64,000 nucleotides of DNA from Microglena sp. YARC (Eukaryota > Chlorophyta > Chlorophyceae > Chlamydomonadales > Chlamydomonadaceae), in assembly GCA_022414725.1 (NCBI GenBank), contig CM039463.1:20658408-20722407 (forward strand). Reading direction: 5' to 3'. The first letter of the stretch is position 1; each line of letters opens with the position of its first letter. Below, in pieces: positions 1 to 11,500 of this stretch. The notes beneath the pieces were generated by a model. That model did not search any database. It was not told where the DNA came from and saw nothing but the letters and a program-made list of their open reading frames with translations. The position numbers and the translations under genes were made by a program.

Positions 1-170
1 GACGCACTAGACCCATGTCCATGGCATGCAGCTTGGGTCTTCCGGATCCATTCTGCTTGGTTACCTCAGACAAGGTGGACAATTCAAGCTGGGGTAGGAC
101 CTGAGTTCGCGTACCTGTTTTACATCCAGGGGGATCTTCCGACCAACATGCCAAAACGACGCAAAAGGGT

Positions 171-920
171 GTAAATAAATGAAACTATGCCTGCCCTCCA
201 TTTTGCAGGGACCCATGCTCTGTCTGGTACGTCTGAAGCTTGCTTATAGTTCGGTTTCGCAACAGTGTGGCCTAGGGTATTCTGAACGCGGTGTCCATAT
301 GCTTGCATGCCTGCCTTTTGTGCATGCATGTCTGCATACCTGCCTTTCTGTCTTCCTCGCTCGTGACTGATTGGCTGCCTGTCTGGATGGTGACAGGCAT
401 TACTTAACATCCATTGAGTGTTTATCTGTCTGATTGACTTACTAACCGAAGTGCTCCAAATATTTGTAAGCTCAACCCAGGAATGACATTCCGGCTGAAT
501 TGCAGGGTTGCTGCAGCTTGGAGGTTCTGGACACAGTGTGTTCAGCACATGGAATAGTGGCTGGTTGCCTGCCTGCATGCCTTCTGTTGCACGCATGTAT
601 ACTTGCCTGTCTGCCTGTTTGAGCGCCAGCCATTGTCCGCACAAGAGAAGCCCGGTCCACAACATCCGGGGTGGGTGTGGGGTTCTTCCAACTATCTTCA
701 AATAAGAAGTATAGGGTGCATCTAAATAAAACTATGCCTGCCTTCATTATTTGCAGGGACCAAAGCTCTATCCGTTGATGGAATTGTATTCCCTCCCAGT
801 TCTGATGTTCCTTTGTCTGAACACACATGAGGCTGCTGACAACAACGTCTGTGATAACTGAAGCTTGCTAGTAAGTGCGGTTTCGCAACAGCGTGGCATA
901 CAGAATTCTGACGGATAACG
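171..920 (+). repeat. Diverged ~550-630 bp duplication with CTGCCT-rich spacer
   Basis: AACTATGCCTGCC..CATT...TTGCAGGGACC occurs at about 183 and 731, and CTGAAGCTTGCT...GCGGTTTCGCAACAG-like sequence at about 232 and 859. CTGCCTGCATGCCT words fill the middle. No gene recognised. Confidence 0.7.
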
Positions 921-1039
921 TGCCTAAGTCGTGCACATGTGCCACAGTCTTAGTCGCTACCTCTGTCTCTGTCTATGTCACTGCATCTGCCACTGCCCTT
1001 GCCTCTGTCACTGCCTCTGTCTCTTTCACTTGTCAGCCT

Positions 1040-1880
1040 CTGCCATTCTCCCTCCCCTTCATTGCTCTGTGACGCACGCCCTGCATAGGTCATCACTGTC
1101 CTGCCCCTTTCCATTCTCCCTCTCCTTCATTGCTCTGTAACGCACGCCCTGCTTAGATCATCACTGTCCTGCCCCTTACGCTTGCCATTCTGCCTCCCCT
1201 CCATTGCTCTGTGACGCAAGCCCTGCTTAGGTCATCACTGTCATACATGCCCCTTGCCATTCTACCTCCCTTCCATTGCTCTGTAATGCAAACCCTGCTT
1301 GGGTCATCATTGTCCTGCCCCTTGCTCTTCTGCCTCCCCTCCATTGCTCTGTAACGCAAGCCCTGCTTAGGTCATCACTGTCCTGCCCCTTGCCATTCTC
1401 CCTCTCTTTCATTGCTGTGTAACGCACGCCCTGCGTAGGTCATCACTGTTCTGCAACTTGCCATTCTCCCTCCCCTCCATTGCTCTGTGACGCAAGCCAT
1501 GCTTAGGTCATCACTGTCCTGCCCCTTGCCGTGCGCCTCCCCTCCATTGCTCTGTAACGCACGCCCTGCTTAGGTCATCACTGTCCTGCCCCTTGCCATT
1601 CTGCCTCCCCTCCTTTGCTCTGTAACGCACGCCCTGCTTTGGTCATCACTTTCCTGCCCCTTGCCATTCTGCCTCCCCTTTGTCGCTGTTAAACACATGC
1701 CCTGCCCTGCTCATTACCGTCTTGCCTCTCACTGTTCTTATTGGCCTGCATTGCTCAATTCCCTTCCTTGCTCTCTAACGCATGCCCTGCTTTGCTCATA
1801 CCCGCCCTGCCCCTTGCTATGTTCCCTGCCCTTCCTTGCTATCTAACGCATGCACTGCTCTGCATGTCTTGCAGGGGCAG
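1040..1880 (+). repeat. 69-bp minisatellite, ~10 copies
   Basis: Unit words AACGCACGCCCTGCTTAGGT, CATCACTGTCCTGCCCCTTG and CATTGCTCTGT recur about every 69 bp (near 1071, 1139, 1213, 1282, 1352, 1421, 1488, 1555, 1627); later copies are more diverged. Confidence 0.92.
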
Positions 1881-2439
1881 AGGATGGATGGGTGGATGAA
1901 ATGCTACGGCTGCGATCAAGATTGTTGCCACGAAGTAACTGCATGCTGAAGATGAAGATATTTAATAGAATCAGCGAGTTAAATAGATGTATAAAAGTAT
2001 TTGGAGGTTTTTAGTTAGTGGACATACATGCATTTGTTTGCATAAATAGACAGATAGATGCCTATATATACTTGAACTTGGTTAGTCACACGGCTCCAGC
2101 CAGCAATTTGGTTGCTCGCCGTCTAATGCTCGTAATCTATCTTAATATGTTTATGGATATATGTAGGCTGTCAATATCGTACGGTATTTTCAATTACCGT
2201 ACGATATATTGTGATATATCGTACGGTATCGATACCGTACGATATTTTTATACCCTTTTGGGGGGAAATCAGTATAAGACCAAGGGGTTATAACAGGAAA
2301 TACCGTTCACACGTCCATACACTTCAAATCAAGTCAAATGAACCAATACTGAGGGAGATAGAAAACACGTAATATCGTTCTATTACCGTACGATATATCG
2401 TGATATATCGTACGATACAAGCGGGTATACTGAATTCCC

Positions 2440-2530
2440 TGGCCCAGACTCAGGTGCTCCTGACGAGAATCGAACCACCGACCTCCCAAGTGTCAGATAT
2501 TTTCGTGGACCACAGGACCACACTGACAAA
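2440..2530 (-). other. tRNA-like B-box fragment
   Basis: On the minus strand GGAGGTCGGTGGTTCGATTC fits a pol III B box, but the flanking bases do not form a T-stem and no D-arm is clear. A decayed tRNA-derived repeat is the likeliest reading. Confidence 0.3.
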
Positions 2531-3274
2531 AATTAAGGAAATTGTTACATAGTCAGCGGAGCCCGAACATCGGTCTTCGCTTTTCCTCACGCTTTTTATC
2601 GCGATAGTAGTTCTGCTTAGGTTGTTAAGTGTCCTTTCTTAGCTGTGCTTTTCCTTGTGGCGTTTTGGCTGACGCTGGCCTTGCATGTTTGCCTTTAGAT
2701 AGGAGTGTTAAGCCGCCTTTTTAGAGCTCCATGCCTCTCTCCTTGTTTGTTTGGTATTTTCCTGTGCTTTGTCCTTCACGTCTTCTTGTAGAATCTCGCT
2801 TTTAGGCCTCGCAACTCTCAGCCCTTCTACAATATACTCTTTATTCGCTAGTTCTCTATCCTTGTAGTTCGCATTCTTGTCAAGCCTTTTATTTGCTCTT
2901 TCGTACGCTTTTTTGGAGGTCACCTCCTGACCAGGTTCTGAGGGGTATGTTGCCCAAACCCTCACTGTTATAAAACTGTCAGCTGCCTCGGCGCTGTTCA
3001 GTCTCGGCATTGATTTTTGCTGAGTATGTAACTATATCCTCTCTCTCACATCGTATGAGCAGCCGTACAGTTTTATAACAGTCAGGTATAGCCAAATTCC
3101 CCTCAGAACCTGGTCCATGAGTAAACTCCAGAAAGCGGAAAGAAAAGGCACATTCAAGGGCTTAAGAAAAAACAGAGCGAACTAGCAAGCATTAGGCATA
3201 AAATTATTTACATAAATCTTTTAATTACACATGCCTTATGGAACTACTACGTCACTTTCTTCCTCGCAGAAATT

Positions 3275-3508
3275 CTATCCTTCGGAACCGCAATGGCTGT
3301 TGTAGAAGCTGCCCTGGTAGAAGCTGGCGACATTGGCGCAGGAAATCTTAGCTGCACAGGCTTGCACTTGAGCACTACCGTACTGCCATGGAGGCTCCTC
3401 CCTGGACAATGCGAAGTAGGTTTCATACTTGCGAGTCTTGCTCTTCAGCTTCGCATACAGATCGCGAGGGATACAACTTGACTCCCATATGCTTTTGTTT
3501 CCCATCAC
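3275..3508 (-). CDS. Hypothetical 77-residue frame inside the 2.07-kb element
   Basis: Open frame starting MMGNKSIWESSCIPRDLYAK then LKSKTRKYETYFALSREEPP, with four Cys in the second half. Composition is unlike the surrounding repeats. I do not recognise it; it may be an exon of cargo or a chance frame. A plus-strand frame overlaps it. Confidence 0.2.
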   Translation of the reverse strand: MMGNKSIWESSCIPRDLYAKLKSKTRKYETYFALSREEPPWQYGSAQVQACAAKISCANVASFYQGSFYNSHCGSEG

Positions 3509-4239
3509 TGGTCGAGTTTAATCGGGCAGTAGAACACCGCATCAGCAGATCCGGATCCAGACATGGCGGAAGAGCACAGCACAGAGAAGAGGGATCAAAT
3601 ACAATCTGAATTTAAATATGAATTCGAAAGGCGGCTTTGGCTTCGAGTTTGATCAGCTTGTTCTGTTAGTTCAGGTCGATATCAGTTAGAGAACAGTTCG
3701 GCCACTTAGTAAAAACACGAAAAATGAAAATTGAAAAATGAAAATTTGAACATCCAAGAATTGCCACAGAATGACCTCTAAGACATGCCCAATGGGTATT
3801 AAGGATCCGCCTCGTAAGTATGCGATGGACGGCTTACATCACACCTAGAGTCCAGTTACCATGCGGTCGACGACCCTCCGGGTGGGCCAGATGACCTCGT
3901 TGAGGTTTTTAACCAGAAACCTGATAGGACCCCGCATCTGCTTCGTCCGGCCCGGGATTGCTTTACGATAGAGCCATCCCGTTCCGAACGGGGACTAGTA
4001 AATACGATATATTGTACGGTAAACACGATATATTGTACGGTAATCCCAAAAATACCGTTCACTGCAACTTTCATGAGTATGGACGTGTGAACGGTATTTC
4101 CTGTTATATCCCCTTGGTCTTATACTGATTTTCCCAACAAGGGTCTAAACATATCGTACGTATCGATACCGTACGATATATCACGATATATCGTACGTAA
4201 TTGAAAATACCGTACGATATTGACAGCCCTAGATATACT

Positions 4240-4845
4240 GTACAATTCTATAGTGCTATTTTTACGCTGTAACATTCCGCCAGACAGTGTTATACCGTTC
4301 ATTCCGATAAGTTTGCACAATGTTTTTGCACGGATGACTTGGAACTGGAAGACGGAGCACCCAGAGTTGGCTGAAAAAACCATGTTACAATTCCAAATCC
4401 GATCTGTTCAGTTTAAAATACAGGCCCAGATCCAGGTTACCATAACACACACAATTTGTTCGCGATTTTACTTCCCCTGTAATTTTGTTTTTACTGCGGA
4501 AGACGACGAGCAGCCAAATTGCTGGCTGAAGCTATGTAACCAAGTTCAAGTTCAAGTCCAGTTTACATCAGTTTACACCAGTTAGGAAATCAAGGTGTCT
4601 TTACAATAGAAGCCTTATCTATCGGTGTGTTCCTGTACCGAGTAGTACTGCTTTCTGCTGGCCTAACCTCAAGTCTCTGCTACTAGCAAACCAACCCCTA
4701 AACTAATGCCTCTAGTCTAGTATCGAATTACAATAATTAGAAATCGTCTTCTGGCACATAACTTAATTTAATTCTACATTTCTTCTGGCACATTTTATTT
4801 TTACTATTACATATTATTATTATTATGATATTATGATTATAAATT
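4240..4845. other. No gene seen
   Basis: A/T-rich DNA with CAAGTTCAAGTTCAAGT-like short repeats and ATTATTATTAT runs before 4845. Confidence 0.5.
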
Positions 4846-5540
4846 TTCTTCTGGGCACATACCATAACAATAACCCGGATGTTGCCTTCTGGTTCTGCTC
4901 ATCACAAACCAAGGTTGTTCATGACGCTGCGTCCTCCATCACAGACGCAACGTCAAAGGGTTTGTTGCGTACTGAGACGCAACGTGGGGAGGCCCGTTGC
5001 ATTGCAGTTTCAGCTTTGGTGGGTTGGTTGCGTCGCAGGACGCAGGCTATGGGTCATCAATGGGTTGGTTGCGAGTTAGCTGCGTCTCAGGACGTAGGCT
5101 ATGAAAGTGTTTGCGTCTCAGGACGCAGGCTTTAAAATTGGTTGCGTCTCAGGACGCAAAGCTGGAGGTCCTCCTGAACAACACTTATCACAACACATGC
5201 TCCGCTTGGCGCAGCAAAGTGCTCGCAGACTTTCAGGACTAGCACTGTTCCTTCTGGGTCACTCATCACTGTTTACTTCTGGTCACTCATCACTGTTCTT
5301 CTGGTCACTCATCACTTTCTTTCTGGTGCTCATCACAACACCTATGCTCAGCAAGGCACTGCCAAGTGTTTGCGAGGCTTCAGGTGCACTGTTCTTTCTG
5401 GTCGCTCATCACAAACAGCTCAGCACGGAGCACTGCAGGTGTTTTTGCGGGACTTCCAGGTACCACTGTTCTTTCTTGTCGCTCATCACAACACCATGCT
5501 CAGCCAGGCACTGCAAAAAGTGTCGCATGGGACTTTCAGG
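4846..5540 (+). repeat. Two interleaved tandem repeats (TTCTGGTCACTCATCAC and GCGTCTCAGGACGC)
   Basis: TTCTGG..CACTCATCAC occurs about eight times. GCGTCTCAGGACGCAGGCT, containing a near-palindrome, occurs about five times between 4920 and 5160. Confidence 0.8.
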
Positions 5541-5559
5541 TAGCACTGTTCGCAGAAGC

Positions 5560-5775
5560 GGCCCGCAGCACGGCTCTTTCATAGGCCAGCTATGGCTGTA
5601 CACGGACGGGAGCTGTGGCTGCTGTACCGAAGCCACGCAGCTTTTGGAAAAGTGGGGATTTTTAGAAGCGCTGTCTTGCCCAAGCCCACCTGTCTGCCTG
5701 TTGGAAAGCTGTATGAGAAGGAGGTATGTGCCAAAGACTAAGCCAGGAATTTCTGTGCTGCCATCTCCAGCCTGA
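5560..5775 (+). other. Possible coding fragment, unrecognised
   Basis: An open plus-strand frame ends at 5775. Its last ~70 residues (GSFIGQLWLYTDGSCGCCTE region, LLEKWGFLEALSCPSPP) have normal composition, but the upstream part is tandem repeat. I do not recognise a family. Confidence 0.15.
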
Positions 5776-5779
5776 GGAG

Positions 5780-7099
5780 CGCATGGTACAGGCAGTACGT
5801 AGGCTGAAGTCTGGCTGCTTGGGTCCCAGCTGAGTCAGCCACCTCCGCGCTGATGTTGCTTGGCCTGCAACGGTCACACTTCTGCCAGGTCAGAGCTCAA
5901 CGTTGCACAGTCTGGGATGCTCCCCATGTCGGATGTACAGCCCTGATGGCTGAATCCTAGTGCCATCCATATGATACTACCTGAAACTGACCACTACCAC
6001 CCACACCAAGCACCAGGCGAGAGGGATGAAGCCCGCACCTCTTCCACGACTGCTCTACCAGCAGCCAGAGAACTGTCTTACGAACACTGGATCCAGGAGG
6101 GGGGACCAGAGCTGCTGGTCTGAGCTGGAACACAGGCCCCCCTGGCCCCCAGCTATCCAGGGGAGGCCGACCCAAAACAGGGCTGTGAGGTACGCTCTGG
6201 CCATTTTGGAGCGACCCCGCAGGACAAGGTCAGTGACAGCGACGTGAGAAGACACGAGAGGGACCGTGACACCTGGACATGATATTTGAAAAATGGTAGG
6301 AGATTAATCGTAAGGTTGTGAAACCAAGTGAAACAAGCTTTAACACAAGTGACAATATGAGTAGGATATAGATACATTCAACGGGGAAATTCCAAGCAAA
6401 AACTTTCCTAAATGTTAAATCATTGAATTGTCAGGAATATGCGAAGCAGCCCGGGGGGAGCTGATGGCTCATGGACCCCCCTATTCACTGAGTGTATTAC
6501 TGCCTGGCGATGTGATCCGGGCTTGATGAGCCTCGAAGTGGGGGGAGGCGGAGGGTGAAGAGGGCGATGAGAGGTGAGAGGGAGCGATCGGAGAGGAGGC
6601 GGGGGGGGGGGAGGGGGGGGGTCGGGAGGTGGAAAGGTCGGAAAACAAACAACTTCCAAGTGAGAGGGTCGAGAGGGAGGTCGGAGTGACTAACTTTATT
6701 CGGAGTGCGTCCACGAGAGGCCACCCAGGGCAAATCACCCACACTCGGAATCACCTGGGAAAAGGTGGAGATGCACACGCAGCCATAAGGGAATTCAGGG
6801 ACAGCTCTCCTGCTCCAGCACCCCCCTCCGTCCCTCCTGCAGCAGTCAAGCCATTTTTCTATTGAGCCGCTGCAGTACCAACCATGGTCAGAACTACAGC
6901 TGCAGGGTATATGCCAAACAGCAAGGTGCCCGCCTTCTCCTTGGTATTAGATAATTGTACACTCGGCTTAAAGGGAGCTGTGATTGGCTGCAGACATGCA
7001 AGGAACATCGACAGTCCACTTTGCGTTGCTCCTCACACCCCCTCGAGCAACCCATGCGCTTGGAATGCCCTGTACAACATACGGTTTAGGTATTTACGT
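5780..7099. other. No gene recognised; G-rich tract at 6540-6665
   Basis: Mixed-composition DNA with a GGGGAGGCGGAGG/poly-G stretch around 6600. Short open frames on both strands lack family-like features or consistent splice edges. Confidence 0.4.
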
Positions 7100-7450
7100 C
7101 TGGAGGGTGATTGTGCCTGTTGTGTGTGTTTTGTGTGTTTGGTGTGTTGTGTGTGGTTTTAATTGGTGACTCCAAAGCACCCCCGCTGGAACGCTGGTAA
7201 GGAGGTGCGACGTGTGGTTTGTTGTGTGGTGGTTAGGGCTGCAAGCATCCCGACCTGGTGTAGCCTTGTACACAGGACGTGAATTGTCTTGGGTTCATGT
7301 GTGTTGTTTTTTTTTTTTGTTGGTGTTTGTTGTTGTGTGTGCTTGTGTGTTTGTTGTGCATAGTGTTTGTGTGTGGTTTGTGTGTGGGTATGCTGCAAGC
7401 ACGTACACAATGCTAATGCCATTACTAAGGGAGAAGTGTTGTGTGTAGGT
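7100..7450 (+). repeat. GT-rich low complexity
   Basis: TGTGTGTTTTGTGTG-type tracts flanking one another across about 350 bp. No gene seen. Confidence 0.7.
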
Positions 7451-7489
7451 ATGTGTGTAGGAGCCCCCATAACTGCCCCTGTATGCACC

Positions 7490-7700
7490 TCGAGTGGACC
7501 CCCTAACCTTGACCACCTGCGAGCGAGACCCCTCATGACCCACCTTAATGGGACCCCAAACCCTGGGACCCACCTGTGAAATGAGGAACCCCCCTAAACC
7601 CTGGGACCACCTCGTGAAATACACCACTTAAACCTGAGGACCCACCTGTAATGCGACACCCTAAACCCTGACCACTCGAGTGAGACCCCCTCCTCTGAAC
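7490..7700 (+). repeat. Degenerate ~40-bp repeat with CCCTAAACCCTG
   Basis: Four or five loose copies of GGGACCCACCTGTGAAAT next to CCTAAACCCTGG. The CCCTAAA words are not in register as telomere repeats. Confidence 0.6.
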
Positions 7701-8283
7701 CGTGCCGAGGCCGGTCCCCCCTCGTAAGCAGCAGGACAAGCCTTCACGTGCTGGCTGATCCCATGACGAAGGGATCGATGAGAAGGTCGCGCACCAAGTG
7801 CAACGATGTCAAGGAGCTGCGTGCAGATGCTGCATTCATCACTGTAGCATCAACCACCGGCGGCAGCTGACCTCCAGATCACCACCACCCGTGCCTCTGC
7901 GTTCGTACTCACACATGCTAAGCATGTGTGTGAATGCACGGCGATATTAGAGGCCACTCGGAGATCAAGCCGAATTTAGGACAAGGCGCCGCTTCTATCT
8001 TACACAAACACGTGAGCTGACCTTTGGAAAACGCGCACGCAAAACTGCGTAGACTGAACCAGGGGGACTCCCATCCCCCGGGCCCCGCCAGAGAGTCGTG
8101 CACGTGGCACCAGGGCATACCGGGCGCTGCCCCCCGCCCTTGCGACTGGGCGGCCGTCGGTCGGAGTCCCCCCATGGTGGGTGCAAGCACGCTAGCTTGA
8201 TCTGGCCAATGCACAGCTCCCAGGTCTTGGCCAGTACGGTCCCTCCACACGCACCTTCCAGAACGCTGATACACACGACAAAT
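7700..8283. other. No gene seen
   Basis: G/C-rich mixed sequence. An open minus-strand frame at 7918-8289 has no recognisable protein features. Confidence 0.4.
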
Positions 8284-9240
8284 CAGCATAGAGTCAAGTC
8301 AGTCAAATCAGGTCAGGCCAGGATAGATCTGGACACAAGTCCAGTAGAAAAGTCAGATCAACGTCAAGTCAAGTCAATTATCAAGTCAAGAGTCAAGTCA
8401 GGACCAATCAAAAGAGTCAGGTTAATGTCAAGTCAACCAATCAAGCCAGTCAAGTTCAAGTAGCAGGTCAATTCAGGACAAGTCAAAGAGTCAGGTCATC
8501 AAGCCCAGTCAATCAGGACCAAGTCAAGCGCAGCCTCAAGTTAAAATTCAAGTCAATCAGATACAGTTCAATCAGAGACCAAGTCATAAAAAAATCATCC
8601 GTCCTAGTCCAAGCCAGTCAATCGGGACCAAGTCAAGCCAGTCATCAAGTCAAGTCGAGTCAAGTCACAGTCAAGCAGGTGAAGTCAGACCAAGTCAGAT
8701 AACGAGTCAATCCATATTTCAAGTCAGGTCAAGTCAAGCCAGGTCTAAAATTTCAGAGGCTTAAGTCGGAAAGAAGTCAAGTCATATCGATTCAATTTCA
8801 AGCCAGATCACATTCAATGTGTAGCCAATTAATTTCTATGTAACCAATCCAAGTCAATCCTTAAATGGCCAGTACTTCAAGTCTAGGTTAAGCCAGATCA
8901 AAGTCAAATAGCCAATCAAGTCTATGGTAAGCAGACTCAATCAAGGAATAAGCCAGATCAAGTCAAGGGAAAGCTAGATCAAGTCAATAGTAAGCAGATC
9001 AAAGTACAAGGATTAACCAGATCAATCAAGGTAAGCCAATCAATGTCAAGGTAAGCCAGATCAAAGTCAAAGGTAAGCAGATCACAGTACTAGAAGCCAG
9101 ATCAAATTCAAGGTAACCGATCAAGTCAAGGTTTAGCCTAGATCAATCAAGGTAAGCCAAGATCAATCAAGTCATGAAAGAGTCAGACAGTAAGTTCAAT
9201 GTCAGGTTCAAAATCAGGTCAAATCAAATAGTTAATTAAC
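8284..9240 (+). repeat. AAGTC-type and CCAGATCAAGTCAAGGTAAG repeats
   Basis: The first part is a 5-bp AGTCA/AAGTC repeat; from about 8860 it becomes a ~20-bp unit AAGCCAGATCAAGTCAAGGT. Both are riddled with single-base insertions and deletions. Confidence 0.88.
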
Positions 9241-9303
9241 ATTTAATAATCAATAATAGCTCAGACTCTACAATGACCAATTAACCATTACCCATCCACT
9301 GAC

Positions 9304-9725
9304 TATGCTGTTTTTTTAGGTAACAAGCAAGAAGACCAGCCTTCAACTCCAACCTTTCCATTTCTGGTGTAACAAGCAAAGACCAGCCTGTCAAACTCAC
9401 CCTGTCCATTTCTTGACAAGCAAGGAGCCAGCCTGTCAAACTCACCTGTTCCATTTCTGGTAACAAGCAAGAGCAGCCTTCAACTCACCTGTCCATTTCT
9501 GTAACAAGCAAGAGCCAGCCTGATCAATACTCACCTGTATCCATTTCTGCTTTAAAAAAGCAAGAGCCAGACTCTGTCAAACTCACTGATTCTATTTTCT
9601 AATAAAAGCAAGAGCACAAGCCTGTCAACTCCACCTGTTCCATTTTGGAGTAACAACAAGATCCAGACTGTCAACAACTACCTGTTCCATTTCTAATTAA
9701 CAAGCAGGAGCCACATCTGTCAAAG
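9304..9725 (+). repeat. ~46-bp tandem repeat, ~9 copies
   Basis: Degenerate unit containing CCATTTCTGGTAACAAGCAA and GCCAGCCTGTCAAACTCACC, with many single-base indels. Confidence 0.85.
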
Positions 9726-10159
9726 GAGACTCCCGAATGACATCCCGTTACTAACCCACTCCAAGTCTTCAGAGACAGCCTGCAGGTGGCAAGTGCTGAA
9801 GGCACTGTTATCGGTGCACAAGGCAACTAGGCATTAGGAGTTTATACTTAGAGGAGCCTGGAGGAGGCTATGGTAGGGGCGAATGGGATGGTGAGAGGAG
9901 CGGATAGGCATCGGATCAGTGAAGTAGAAGGAACAACGTGAGTGCTAGGGTTGAGAGCGTAGTAGACAGGCAGGTGATACTGCAGCAAGTCTGTCAGGGG
10001 TGGCAAGGTCAATGGCGTGGCGAAGTGATGGTGACGATGTCGGCGTGAGGGCGGAAGATTAGGCATCGATCTGAAAGTGTCAAGATCCATTGATTAAGCA
10101 TGAAGGCGCGTAGTAGAAGGGCAGTGTTGTCTTTAGGATGGTCTTGTCATGGGGGATTC
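9726..10159. other. No gene seen
   Basis: Mixed-composition sequence with GGTAGG and GGCGAA stretches. No splice-bounded or family-like coding segment was found. Confidence 0.4.
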
Positions 10160-10480
10160 GGGCGGTTGTTCGTACCCCCCCAACACCCCCCACCCACCCA
10201 CAAAACACACATACACCAATCTGCATTCCACCTGCAAGATACACCCAGCACATTTCTGCCCCCCACACATCACACACCCCACACTCCCCCCCCCCACACC
10301 CACATCTGAACTACCCCACAAGTCTGGTATCACCTTTGCCCTAGCGCTCCCAACCCTTCACCTTGCCCCCACCACCCACCTCAACACAACACAAACACAA
10401 ACAACCTCCTCCTCTACCCCAAGGTTGGCGCGACAGGCAACAATCCTGCAGACGAACTCTAGTAGCATGTCAGATCATAC
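10160..10480 (+). repeat. C/A-rich low-complexity block
   Basis: CCCCCCACCC, ACACACAT and CAACACAACACAAAC tracts with almost no G. No gene seen. Confidence 0.8.
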
Positions 10481-10500
10481 CTGAATCTCTCTCTTTTCAA

Positions 10501-11500
10501 NNNNNNNNNNNNNNNNNNNNNNNNNNNNNNNNNNNNNNNNNNNNNNNNNNNNNNNNNNNNNNNNNNNNNNNNNNNNNNNNNNNNNNNNNNNNNNNNNNNN
10601 NNNNNNNNNNNNNNNNNNNNNNNNNNNNNNNNNNNNNNNNNNNNNNNNNNNNNNNNNNNNNNNNNNNNNNNNNNNNNNNNNNNNNNNNNNNNNNNNNNNN
10701 NNNNNNNNNNNNNNNNNNNNNNNNNNNNNNNNNNNNNNNNNNNNNNNNNNNNNNNNNNNNNNNNNNNNNNNNNNNNNNNNNNNNNNNNNNNNNNNNNNNN
10801 NNNNNNNNNNNNNNNNNNNNNNNNNNNNNNNNNNNNNNNNNNNNNNNNNNNNNNNNNNNNNNNNNNNNNNNNNNNNNNNNNNNNNNNNNNNNNNNNNNNN
10901 NNNNNNNNNNNNNNNNNNNNNNNNNNNNNNNNNNNNNNNNNNNNNNNNNNNNNNNNNNNNNNNNNNNNNNNNNNNNNNNNNNNNNNNNNNNNNNNNNNNN
11001 NNNNNNNNNNNNNNNNNNNNNNNNNNNNNNNNNNNNNNNNNNNNNNNNNNNNNNNNNNNNNNNNNNNNNNNNNNNNNNNNNNNNNNNNNNNNNNNNNNNN
11101 NNNNNNNNNNNNNNNNNNNNNNNNNNNNNNNNNNNNNNNNNNNNNNNNNNNNNNNNNNNNNNNNNNNNNNNNNNNNNNNNNNNNNNNNNNNNNNNNNNNN
11201 NNNNNNNNNNNNNNNNNNNNNNNNNNNNNNNNNNNNNNNNNNNNNNNNNNNNNNNNNNNNNNNNNNNNNNNNNNNNNNNNNNNNNNNNNNNNNNNNNNNN
11301 NNNNNNNNNNNNNNNNNNNNNNNNNNNNNNNNNNNNNNNNNNNNNNNNNNNNNNNNNNNNNNNNNNNNNNNNNNNNNNNNNNNNNNNNNNNNNNNNNNNN
11401 NNNNNNNNNNNNNNNNNNNNNNNNNNNNNNNNNNNNNNNNNNNNNNNNNNNNNNNNNNNNNNNNNNNNNNNNNNNNNNNNNNNNNNNNNNNNNNNNNNNN
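10501..11500. other. Assembly gap, 1000 N
   Basis: Exactly 1000 N, so a placeholder of unknown true size. Satellite lies directly to the right and C-rich low complexity directly to the left. Confidence 0.99.

Larger units (their letters stand above)
2164..4231. mobile_element. hAT-like element with ~150-bp inverted ends (2.07 kb)
   Basis: The ends TAGGCTGTCAATATCG and CGATATTGACAGCCCTA head an inverted repeat of about 150 bp, which continues through GTATAAGACCAAGGGG and GGAAATACCGTTCACACG. Flanking 8-mers GATATATG and GATATACT agree at 6 of 8. Subterminal parts are dense in TACCGTACGATATATCG palindromes. No transposase was recognised inside. Confidence 0.8.

Noticed and set aside
120..701. 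193-codon minus-strand frame
   Set aside because: It crosses a duplicated, CTGCCT-rich repeat, has no recognisable domain, and a plus-strand frame overlaps it.
7540..7700. Telomere array
   Set aside because: CCCTAAACCCTG words are separated by unrelated bases and not in a 7-bp register.
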